Assembly (NCBI GenBank): GCA_013407085.1
Contig: JACCGJ010003121.1
Location: 81,825-145,824, forward strand
Length of the DNA stretch: 64,000 nt
Direction of reading: 5' to 3'
Source of the DNA: Atriophallophorus winterbourni
Taxonomy: Eukaryota; Platyhelminthes; Trematoda; Plagiorchiida; Microphallidae
Below the pieces are notes generated by a model, which was not told the DNA's origin, made no database searches, and worked only from the letters and a program-made list of their open reading frames with translations. Positions 42,768-55,600 of this stretch are shown here, in pieces (position 1 is the first letter of the stretch; each line of letters opens with the position of its first letter). Both the position numbers and the translations under genes were made by a program.

Positions 42768-45700
42768 CTAACGCGCCACATTCTTGTCTGAAGCCACGGT
42801 AGAAGATGGTCGGGAGGAGGTTGGATCCTTTGTGGGCAAACGTGTGTCGATTAACAAACGACCTTCAGCGTCCTTTACGCGTAGTCGACCGGATGCATAT
42901 CGAGTTTCATGTCTCCCATCGGGAAATACCGTTTTCGTGGTACCATCCGGATAGATGCGACACTGAAACGATACGATTAGAAAGGTGTATGGGGTGTGGC
43001 GTGTAATGTAAGTGGAGAAATCAGCGAGGCCAAAAAATCGAAAAAGATGAAACATAAATGAACGGTTGCTTGAAAATTACCGGTTTAATAAGTGAGTGAA
43101 AATATGAGGGTAAATAATCCCTATCAGTGATAATTTTAAACTGACATCAAGTACGCAATATCATATAATTTTCTGATGAATAAAGGAACGCTTGTCGAAG
43201 ATAGTGTCGAGTGAATTCTCGTTATTATTGTGAACATTTTGGTTCACAGTAGCTAACCAATTCATCAATTTTTGGTGTTGTTCACGCGAACTCCATGACG
43301 AAGCTGACAAATGCTGCTGGACGATGGTAATGCGAATGATGCATACTCAGCTGCTGTGTGTGTGATAACAAACGCTCTGAGAGAAAATATTCTAACATAT
43401 GAGGTTAGGTAAGCAAAATGAATGATAGCCACTTGTACAACGAGTGAATACGATCCACAAGAGGCTTTGAGGAGGTTACCCGTTCGAACTTGTAAGATCC
43501 GTAAAAACGTAGGAACTGATGTCTGAAACAGAGCTGGGAAACTTTCGATTCAGATTAATACAGATGGAGAAGCTTAATTGCCCCCGCCCTCGGTCCAATC
43601 AATATTACACAGTGACAATCAAAGCAAAAAAAATCTAAGATACAAAAATGTTCTTGAAAGGCGCGATGGAGTTAAGAACAACAGGGGATATCAAACGATC
43701 ACATAAAATACATCAAACTACGGAAAAAACCGATGAGGAAGCTTAGGGTAGGGACAAATGGAATCGTGCAGCACAGACATGCTGTTATGAACAGATGATT
43801 ACCTTGATGCCGGTGACGGAATGGATCTCCCTCTGACCATTTGGAAAGAGGATTTCGCGATCACCGTTGGGCAATTTGTGGGACACGAGATCTTTGGCAG
43901 CTTGGCGGATAACGCCACCAGTAGTTGGGTCGGGACCAGAAGGTTTCGAATATATCACCTCTTGGAGGCCACTGCGATCAATTAACAGTCAGTTTAGAAC
44001 GAGACATCACATAATGGAGTACAAACAATGAACAATGAGAACTTACTCTGCGTAATTGATTTCTTCCTTTCCATCAGGGTATGTTATCTGCACAGTGCCA
44101 CCAACTGCATAATGATAAATCTAAAAAATTTGCAAGGGATGTTTTTAGTTCGCTGGTAGAAGGAAATCTGTGGTGGATAATTGTACACGCCTTGCGTGGA
44201 ATAAATCTAAACTACAAGGAAGATGAAAAATACGAGCCAAAAACAGAACAGTTGGAAAAAATCGTTCGTACCAATGATTTCTTATAAGATGTGTTTATAC
44301 CCGCTTCACAGAATTAATGACAAGACTTAGATGTTCTCGAAACACATTAGAAAATAGTATAAACGTATTCAATTATTGAGGGGTTATAAGGAACTAAAAC
44401 AGCAATTCAGACATAGTATTGAAAAGGTCTATACTTCTAAATTTTTCAAGTTGAGAGTGAACTCCATTTTGTATATATGCAAGTTCCACCCGGTTCCATC
44501 TATACGGAAAGTGAAAAAACGGTCATCTTATTAGAACAAAACTAATGCGTAAGGGATGATATACCTCCTAACAGACAAAGTATTTTTTCGTGTTGTTTCA
44601 CATTATCATCCTGATATTAACCCATTACCTCCCGGCGATCTCATATGAGATCACTTAAAAATAACAGATTTCTTAATTATCTGTCTGTATTTACGCATAT
44701 ATAACCTTCATGCTATATCTATTAGGTATATTTCTCTGATATGCACATGAGATTTAAAAAATTCGCTTTAAATTAATTGATTTACAAGCTTGAATATATA
44801 GAAATTGTACTCATGAGAACTGTTATGGGAGGTAATGGGTTAAGATGCAAACTAACCCGAAATATACTCGACCAGATTAACTGATCATTCTTAAACCACA
44901 CAAACTACTGATATACACAATGAGTAACACTGACAAAATAAAAAATACGAATCAGAAACGACAATGCTAGGTTACGTACCACTCGGCCGTCTGGAAGCGT
45001 GCGCTTGATATCACCGTTGAACAAGGATACTACAATTGTCTTCTTGTCTGGAAATATTTCCTTCACAGAACCGTTGGAGTAATTTAAAACGACTGCCCCA
45101 TTGGAATACGTTTGCTCTACCTGCAATCGCACGAATGTAAACGGTCGCAAGCAATTATTTGCTACATATGGTATGAAAGCACAAGCCACATCCACAAGTG
45201 CCGCACAGTCAGAGACTGCTATTCACTAATAGGTCTGTATTGTACCAAACGTTCTGCACGAATGTGTTTCACTGTGCAGTAATTTTATACGGTGTAGTAA
45301 AACCCCTGTAAAATTAGTTGCCCCTAATATTGAGCAGTATTTGAGAGCAGGATACAGTCTCACACTCAACACCGCTTACTAATACCTTTCTGGACCAGGA
45401 CAACTTGAGATTGACTACGTTCAGACATGATAGGTTCCAAATTTAAAAATAACGGGCAATCATCCTATTTTTAAAATATTAATGTTACTCAACAATCTCA
45501 CATTAGGATATGAGAGGTGGGTGCTGCAATATAATGAGGCTAAATGGATAACATGTGATATCTAACGCTTAACAGATATGGTTAAAGCAGAAGCAAAATA
45601 GAATTTTATAGCTGCTTCATCATTGAACACTTAAAGTACATCTGTTACCGAAGTTATAGTCGAAATACAATTCAAGCAAAGGCTACATAATCGGATGACG

Positions 45701-48700
45701 TATTGCGAACTATGTTAGGTTCAGCGGCTCTGACCGAGCCACTTAAGCTAAGCTTCAACGAGACCAAATAAAACTAAAAAACGATAAACGTGTTTTAATT
45801 TAGAAAAAACAATGTACCAGGAACGAATATGATGAAACATTCACGTAGCAACAAGGGATATAGAGACAACACATCAAAGAAAGCAAGATGGACGTTTTGT
45901 CAAATTAAATAGCTTCACAAGATTTTCCGTAATATGGTGACGACTAGAGTGATAATTCGTGGTACAAGAAATTATTCCCTCCTGTGATAAAAAAGCAAAA
46001 TGGCAAATTGTGAGTCACGGACACACGATGACTTACCGAACCATCAGCATGCTCTACACTGTGGATAATTTTACCAGAAGCGGCGGTACCCGGCATCGGT
46101 AGTGTATCTTTAGTTGATGTGACACGCTGCGGAACTGGAGGAGTTCTGTGGAAATGGAGGAGTTAAGTGGAGGGAGGACATTTCATTTCATGATTTTCAT
46201 TATCGCGCTCGATTATCCGTGAGAGTAAGACACTTCGCTAAGGGATATTGAATTTATCAGCAGAATTGGTTTATTAGCGTAGCATCAAAAAAGCAAACCA
46301 CAAAAGTTGATTCAGAGTCTTATTGAAGGTACGCCTACCAACTTGTTCAACCATGTCAGTTAAACCCGCTTCGAACCTTTCACGTAAAACAACAAAAGTA
46401 CGCGATAAAATTATATAACAAACGTCAAGTTGAATTTAATCCTGTGATTGTTGGATACTTATTATCAAAGACCTAAGTTTCCAAAGAGATGAACTAGAAA
46501 AAAGCGAGCAAACCTCACTGGTTATATTTTAATTCGCTCGAAACGTTCTTGGATGACCAAAGCAATGGGTTGCTCATACCCCGGCACTTACATTTCACAA
46601 CCGTTTTCTGGCTGTTTTGTGTCCTCAGATGGAGACAGTATGATTAGGTTCAGTGAAACTTGAAACGATGGAACAGTAGTAAAAAAGTTAGACGTTGAAT
46701 AAGGATGGTAAAACGAACCACGATGCTCACGTGCGAAATCAAAAAGTGATTAGATTCTATGAATCAAATCTTACTGATGACGGTAAACAGCAAGAAACTG
46801 GTTGTGGTGTGTAAGTAAGCGGATGTGAGCACAACACCAAAATGAAGCGCGTTCTGTTTTAAAGGACAGATTGTGGAAGCTTTTGGCAGAAACAGATTCT
46901 GGACAATATACCAGTATCGAGCTAACTGTGCCATAAGAAATTTTGAAACATATTCAAAATTTCCACTGTACTCCGATCGTATTATTTTTTTGAAACGGTC
47001 ACTTTCATTTGAATGTAGTCTAGCTTTAAACAGCCTTTTTTTATCGGAGTTCATCGGCGCTTTCAGATTATGCCGGTGTGATGCTGAGTCCGAGCGTCTC
47101 AACTGCAGATTTGGAGTATGCCGACGACATCGTAGTCTTGGGGGATGATCCTCGAACGCTTAAAGCTCATTTGCTTCTATGCTGGGGCTACGAATCAACA
47201 CGCGGAAAACGAAGTATTTTACCACCGCCACTGGACCTCATCTGCCTCTCAAGATTGATGGCGAGAACTTGGAGATGGTGAACACTTTTCGTTACCTTGG
47301 TTCGTCCGTGCTACCGTCAGGCCAAGCGAGGGATGAGATACCGACCCGTGTACATGCTGCGCGCACGGCGTTTTCGCGAGTGCGTTCGGTTCTATTTAAC
47401 CGTAGGGAAATCAGCCGACGTACAAACCTGCGCGTTTACAGAGCAGCGATTCGCCCAGTTCTAACGCATCCACAATGTTCGATGGGATGAGTGAGTATCG
47501 AATGACGAGGTTCGCCACCGTTGTTTTAATATCCCTCGCCTGAGTTCGATATTGCGACAACACCGACTGAGATGGTTTGGCCACATCCCGAGCCTGCGCA
47601 GAATGGCGTTGTCGTAGCGCAGGACAAGTGACGATTTGGCTCGCCACCGTGAGATCGGATGTGGAGCTGCTTGGTCTACGATTGGTTTACGGATGGCGCA
47701 CGTTGGACCGGACCTGGCTTAAAATCTGCGCGGATCTCGCTTCTAACCGCAAAGCTTGGGTGGCTGTAATCCGTGACATCAACCAAGCCGACTCATCCTC
47801 CAGGAGGAGATAGTCGCACAAAAGTAAAAGTAAAGTAAATTGTAAACGGCTTCAAACACTTCAAACACTTAAAAATTGTTGGAAATTTTTTCCATTTAGA
47901 TGGATAGGTTTTAAGAAGTGCGTTGTATACAATTTTGATAAGGAGCATTTGGAAAACTTGATTAGTTTTTCAAAATGGTTTAGTTTTCAAAAGGATCCCC
48001 GATAAAAAACGTTGTCACACTTGGAAACCTCAAGGCACCAAAACAAACAACAAAACCAAAGATTTGTTGTTGCCGTTCGGAGCTGGTATCTTAGCGAGCG
48101 AGGACTATGGGCGTTCACGGAAATTAAATTAAAAAAGCGCAACAGACTACACAGGATTGGTGAGGAAATGTGCGTTTGCCGACCTCGTTCTAAGTTTACA
48201 CATGGGGAAAAACAATCGCATATTGCTCACATTCCCTGCACAACCGGTTTCTAGTTGTTGGACGTCATCAATGGGAAACACCGAGATTAAGTTCAGTGAG
48301 TCTTGAGACAGTGGAAAAGTCGTAAACAAAGTTATACATGAAGTCCACTGCTAATCAGGTTGGTACAACCAATCTTTCGATGACCCATCAACACACTGGA
48401 CATGAATCAACTGACCAAATCAATGAAAACGACCAGTTTTAAGAGTGCTCATACATATAACTTGATTCATTTGTTGCACCCAACATTTGATGATAAACAA
48501 TTAACACAAAATTCGATATAAATGTGCCGCACCAAAATAAAAACGCGTTTAATCTGCATGACACTGCAAACCGAAAATCGAAACAGAAGACACGTATTAC
48601 TCACGGGATTGTCCGTGTTAAAGCGCGATTGGATTCCACTTTGACGTCATAGGAGGATTTCTCGCCGGCCTCCAAACGCTTGCGATCGAATGACATGGCC

Positions 48701-51523
48701 TGCTCACTTGTTGCAGACTGGCAATCATCATCCCCGGTGAAATAACCGCCACTGTTCACACTCTCTCGAGCTGCTTCGACTGGCGTGGTACTTCGCGGCC
48801 TGGTGCCGTTCACATTGATCCGATCGGCTTCTTGATGGTTCACGGGAATCGGTCCAGAGGCGGTCAAAGTGGCGGAACGTCTCGACTTGATCTCGCCTCC
48901 GATACGAGAACTCGTGCGAGACGATAAACGACTACTCGATAGCGATTGGCGATGATGTTGCGATGGGTTTTCATTTGTGCCGGTACGAGAGGATTTTTGA
49001 TCATCCGAATCGTGTTGTTTGGTTACTTTCAGTGCAAGTGCTTGAGTGACCGAATTCAGTGTCTGTGGAAAGGATGCATACTTTCAGAATTAGCAGAAGC
49101 AAATTTCAGTCTGGAATAAATAAGGATCAAACCCTTGAGATGAATGCAGAAATTTCACTTCGGTATTCCCATTCAGGAACTAAAATACATGCATGCGTCA
49201 ACCAAATTTTTGATTTTATTAACAATAATGAAAACTAAAGCGAGACGCAAAAGAATTGCTTTGCTCAAAATAAGCGTAATTTCTTGAATATAAGAGTCTT
49301 AGAGTCACCTCGGTGGATAGATAATGTTACAGAAATATCCGAGATACAACACTACATGAAACATGAACTATAACGAACGAAGTAAACTAAAAAGATTTTC
49401 AATGAATGCTCTGTGCGAGATTGGGCAACATGGCAGCGCAAAAAACAAACCAGGTGGCATTATTCGCGCATGGAAGTAGTTCTAACCCCTAATTTTCCAT
49501 GGATGAGCTTGAAAAAGACTGGTACTTGCAACAACATTCACATCTTTAAAAGCTCTCAAATAAAGTTGATACCAACTGCAAGAGTGAATCAAATGATGCA
49601 GAGAAACTGAGTCGCGTTTGATTGACGCACAAAATAGTAAAAAACAACGGTTCAAATTTCCTCAGATTTAGTTTCGACAAAATTTGGATAAACGAATCCG
49701 AAAGGCCCTGGTATTTAGAAACTCTAACCCAATGCTTTCTACTACAAACTTAAGCTAGAGCAACCTTATATTCAGTTAGGATGTGACCTAGAGGTGTGCG
49801 TACTCCATGCTCAAACCATAAGAGAATAAGCCTTACGTCCGTCATTAGCCGGTTTCTTGTGTCAGTATGTCTTCGGCGTCTTACATTACACAGGAATCAT
49901 ATATTCGTGAAGAGCAAGCAAGATTTCGCCCCGGTAGAGGATGTGTCAATCATATATTCACTCTTCGACAAGCCCTAGAACATCGCTATACTTATAGGCA
50001 GCCCACTGTAGCGGTTTCTTGGCTTTAAGGGTGCTTTTGATTCGGTCGATAGGAACGCACTATTTAACACCTTATTACTCAAAGGTGTTCCGCAAAAGTA
50101 AGTTGACATATAAATTTCATTCCTATAGTTCTGGGCGCGTTATGGTGTACAATAACCTAAAGGTTCTCATAGCCGGGGGTGGCAGTGGGGATTCGCTCCT
50201 ACTGTCTATAAAATGCTCCCATATGGCACGCGTCTCAAATAGCCTCTGATAACCAAGTCCAGGTTGTGCAAAGGCTAGAGAAGTTGACTCGAACAAACGC
50301 CGAGTGGTGCTGTGGACGCCGTTTTGCACCCAAATTCCCAAGACCCTTCATTGAATCAGACTCATCCTCCATGAGGAGATAGTCGCACAAACATCAAACT
50401 TCAATAACCTATCAGCCAACTTTCCCACGGTTAGTGGTGTCCGACAAGGGCGTCCAATTTTTCCATTTTTGTTTACTTTTGTAACTGACGCTATAATGGA
50501 TGCATGTAATACAGGCGTACCGACACCGAGCATTCAGATAGTCCGCGATAAGAGAATTTTTGATTTAGATTATACCGATGGATGTAGTCTTCGATTTCTG
50601 TACAGAGAGCGTCAACTATGGGCAACATGCGCAGGCTTTACCAATTGATTGGTCTGTGGCCCAAAGCCACAAGGCCTGAGTGAAACCATCCTCGAGGTTG
50701 ATGGCTGGCGCAAAAAGAGCCTTCATAGGCGTTTTGAAAGAATATTTTAGTCAGCAGTTTAATCAGCACCCTCCTCCAGACACCGCCGATATCCCTCCTT
50801 TGAAACGGCCCGTGTAGATAACCCCGCCCAATGTCGAAGAAATACGAAGAGACACAAGGCGCCGGGCCCCGACGAGCGCCATTCGGTATTTTTTAATGAA
50901 GAAGGCGAGACAGTCGCAGCAGAATTGCCCGAGCCGTTCTCAAAGGTTTGGACTGCTGAGGGGGTACCTGCCTCCTGGGGTGAATCGCTGATAATACCAG
51001 TCCATAAGAAATTAGTACGGGACGAATGTTGCAACTATCCCGGAATTTCGCCTATTCCAGTGGTAGCTAAGATATTGGTCGCCTTTCTTTTTCGCAGACT
51101 TACCCTGATTTGAGATGGCACTTCTCGCGAAGGGTAAGCTGGCTTTCGAACAGGGCGCGGATGTGTAGACCAGATCTTCGTTCTGCAGCGGTTGCTAGAA
51201 CACTGACACCTGTATCAGCGACCAACCACTGTGGTGTTTCTGGATATTAGAGCCGCCTTTGACTCGGTTGAGAGATCAGCCCTATGGAACCGCTTACTTC
51301 ACAATGGAATCCCATCGAAGTGCTTCGCTATCCAAAAGAACCTATACGCTCACTCGATAAGAGGGTAAGGGCGTACGATAGCCTTTCAATACCATTCAAC
51401 ACTACTAAGGGTGTAAGCCAAGGTTGTCCAATCTCCACATTGTTGTACAACGTTGCCATCGAGGACGTCCTCCGGAAGTGTCGCCGAGCAGCGCGGCGAG
51501 GAGCGAGAGAGAGGAGAGAGATA

Positions 51524-51554
<31 letters not shown>

Positions 51555-51629
51555 TAGAGATAGAGGATAGAGAGTAGATGCGAGAGAGAGGAGATTAGTA
51601 TAGGATATAGCGATATGATGAGATGGAGA

Positions 51630-51660
<31 letters not shown>

Positions 51661-51963
51661 ATATATGATATAGATCATATATATATATATATATGATATA
51701 TATATATGGCAGTCCAGCGATGATGCGGAGGCAGCCGATTGTCGAAGACCTACAGAGTCTATTTCTTCCTTTCCTTATTCTTCCCTCCTTTGTAATTGGA
51801 TGTTGCAAGCGCATACGACTGATTGTATTTGTATGTATTTTTATTATATATATATATATATTAATACAATACCAAATACAATCATTGGTATGCGCTTGCA
51901 ACCTCCAAGTACAAAGGAAGGAAGAGAAGGAAAGGAAGAAATANNNNNNNNNNNNNNNNNNNN

Positions 51964-51994
<31 letters not shown>

Positions 51995-54900
51995 GCATGC
52001 TTAGTCTACTTTAGACCGACAATGTAGTAAAATACAATCATTCGGTATGCGCTTTGCACCATCCAAGTGCAAAGTTCTGTTACAGGATATTGATCCGATC
52101 GAAACAGCGCTAGGCCACAATAATGAGGAACTTGCGACTTTAGGCTGTTTTTACCTAGCATTGCTGCTACTGCATTACTAGCAACGCTTGTTTAAAGAAC
52201 GAGATCTCAGCTCGCATTTTACGACCTAAAGTCGCTTTTCGTAAATTGAGTCATCTGTTGCGTCAAACAGGGTTGTCTCTAAAGCTCAACGGTAGAGTTT
52301 AGAAGGTGCGTGGTTTTATTGTACGGATGTGAAACATGGACACTGAGAAAGGAAGAAATAAGACGTCTGTAGGTCTTCGACAATCGCTGCCTCCGCATCA
52401 TCGCTGGAGTTACGTAACACCATCGGATACATAACGCAACTATTCGTAATAGAATCTTTGGTAGCGACGTAGACAATTAGCGCTTGATCAAGGTGCATAC
52501 AAAACACGAATCGAAACGATGGTATCAGCACCAACAAAAATGTGAAGTTCAAACCGATCTGAAAAAAACTACACTAACGAAGTCATTTTATTTAATGACG
52601 ATGCGCTAGCCAAGTGAACGCAAAATCATTATCATCCGATTCGCACAAGAGCGAAGAATTGATTGAGTGGTAATTGACTGAGACAAGTAAATGACCAAAT
52701 TGATTGTACAATCTACTAAAGAAATCACCTGACGACACGCGCCTGACGACGACGCCGAACGACGTGTTTGCCCCAACCGAGAGGACGCTCTACGAGTCTC
52801 GGTCAGTTTGTTTTGCAAATTGAGTCTCTCCTCCTCCATACGACCAATGCGTTCCTTCAGTTCATTGCGTTCAGACTCGAGATCTCCGATGCGCGTACGC
52901 AGTCTGGCAATCGTTGCGTGCCACCGAACCTCACGGCGACTTACCTCAGCCTTGGCGTCATTCAGCTGTGGAAACACACAACAGATATTGATCAGTATAG
53001 GAACTCGATTGTGGTAAATAGATAAATTGAAAAAGGCCTTACCTCTTCACGCAGACGTTCTATTTCTTCACGATCTTTCTTGCTTGGCATTGATTTTAGG
53101 GCCCGCTGGAAATCTTCCAGAACACGACGCTCTTTTCTGATGGGCACGGGTTGTAAAAATAAAGGCATCGAGGATAAGCAGGAAGTAGATTGACAAAATT
53201 AAATGAGATTCATGATAAGAATGGTCAGGAATCGTTAAAAAGTTACAGCAAATACTTTATCGTAACTTCTATAATGGCATTCAAATCTAAAAGACAATGC
53301 TTTCAGGTTCAGGCAAGTGAGAAATTACGGCACAAAGCAAAAAAACTGAAAATGACTTTAAACGAAGCTATACTTGAAAGGCCCTGTTAAACGGTTCTGA
53401 CGAATAACGACAATGTTCAAAGTGATTCCGGGTTAAGTGCTCGAAATGTTTATAATTGGCGCTTTGAGTGCGGGGGCGTGGTGAAACAGATTCAAATTCG
53501 GGGGTATCAGTTTACAATATGAAGCACTTCATGGCTGATAATCAAAAATACTAAGAATACTCAGCTTCACTTTGTGAACACATATTTACTTTAAAGGTAA
53601 ACAAGTCCAAGTACTTCTGTGCTCTTCAGCTAACACCGCGCAGCATGCGGAAACACGCTGGTGTCTCACTGCCAATCCTATTTTCAATCTTATAGCTGTC
53701 TAGGCTTGTGCAACGTGGTAGTATTTTAGCCTACGCCTTTGTCTGGATCAGGCTTGCGATTTCGTACAGGATAAAAAAGGCTTCTTGATTTGGCCATCAA
53801 GCTTGACCGTAGACTATCTGATTTGCCACCGGTAATTCTGTAGCTGCGATGGTACAGCGGTTGAGAGATACTTCCTCCTGGAAACGGCGGGGGCAAGTTC
53901 AAACCACAACGCGGGATGTCTACCCTTTTCCTCACCATACCCAGATGTAATCTGGGCACTGACAACGATCAGAAAACAGTTGTGCCAACCGGAGATAATC
54001 ACCTGCCCTAAGGTCCCCCGTGGGCTGATAAGGAAAAGAATGTTTTATATGCGGGTAACCCGACATCTCAACCTTATGGTTTACCACATTGCTTGGCCGC
54101 AGTATTTTGTGGTAATACATAAATACATTCAAAGTGCAACCATGTTCAATAATGGTCAATGAAACCCAATGTCACTGTTGACAAAGAACTGATCGTAGAA
54201 TTTGTACGATGGAAAGACGAGTATAATGAGAGGGTATACTGTAAGGTGGTGCCTACATACCCAGCACTCAGGTATATAAATATGTGTAAATTAATGCACT
54301 AATCTACGGGTCGTCTAATAAAAAACAGGCGGTATATCAACGCAAAGAATCACGGGATCGGTTAGTAGAACTTAACGGTTATGTAAGAAGTGAAAATCAT
54401 TCGAGTGCGTTCCGTAAAGTGATATTTGTGAAACAACGGAGAAGACACCACCTGTTTAAATAAAGTTGCCATGCCAATCTCCCCCTGGTCAATAGTGAAG
54501 AGATCTCGAACACGAAGGAAGCATTCTGTTAGCGGGATTGGTGTACTTAATATGGACCGCGTTAAAGAATACACTTCTCATTAGTCACAGGAGAAAAATA
54601 ATCGGAGCTGAAACTCATAGTGTCGCTCGAGACACGAAAAAACTTGTTTATAAAATCACGAAAACAAGCGAGACAGAGTCACAGAGTGCAAGATGAGAAA
54701 TTTAGGTACACTTAAAATTATAGAGGTGTAATGAATGGTGGACGTACTTGAGCTTCCGCATCTCGTTCTCTTTATACTCGTTAAACAACCTGAGTTCTTT
54801 GGCCTTCATTTCCTCGAAACGTTTTGCTTCCAATTCGAGACGTTTCATGCTCTGAAGTATTTTCGGGGAGACAATAAACACCGTCAATTTTAGGTAGAAA

Positions 54901-55548
54901 CGGATGAAAGACTCGAATCATCCTCAGCCTATTCCAACCAGTACAACAGAGAATAGCCCAAAGAAAGGTTCCACTAAAGATATCAAACGGAAAGTTGTGC
55001 CTTAGCTAAACCTCGGATGAAATTTGTGAGCTAAATGAGTGTTAAATGAAAACGATGTTAAATTTGGCTGCATCCGATTATCCCAGATAGTAAGCTCCTT
55101 CAACAGAATGGACGAAAAATATTGAGCGCGGCTTGTTTATATGACAATTTTTGAAATGAAAAAGTATTATAAATTTCAAATCTGGGCTAAAGGGCTTGTA
55201 TTGCTAAAAATGTGAACAGAAGATTATAGATATCGTATTAATTAGATAATGGTTAGCCTTTTGCACTATAACATTTTGCTTTTGACAGAGATACCTAAAT
55301 GCAAAACGGAGCAATGATAGTCTGTAGAGAGACCTATGATCGTTCGTTTGAGCGGATATTTGAAATGGTTTTTATATGCGATCAAATCCTGGCCAACGGA
55401 CGGGAAGTGTTCAGCAGAATAAAATTGCCAAACAGATTGCGCGAAGGAAAATGTTGTTTCTGAAAACAAGTCATTTTCAACGCTATGTGATGCTGTTTTG
55501 GAACACCACGGTTTCTAGTACAAATTAAGCAAACAACATCAAAACCGC

Positions 55549-55600
<52 letters not shown>

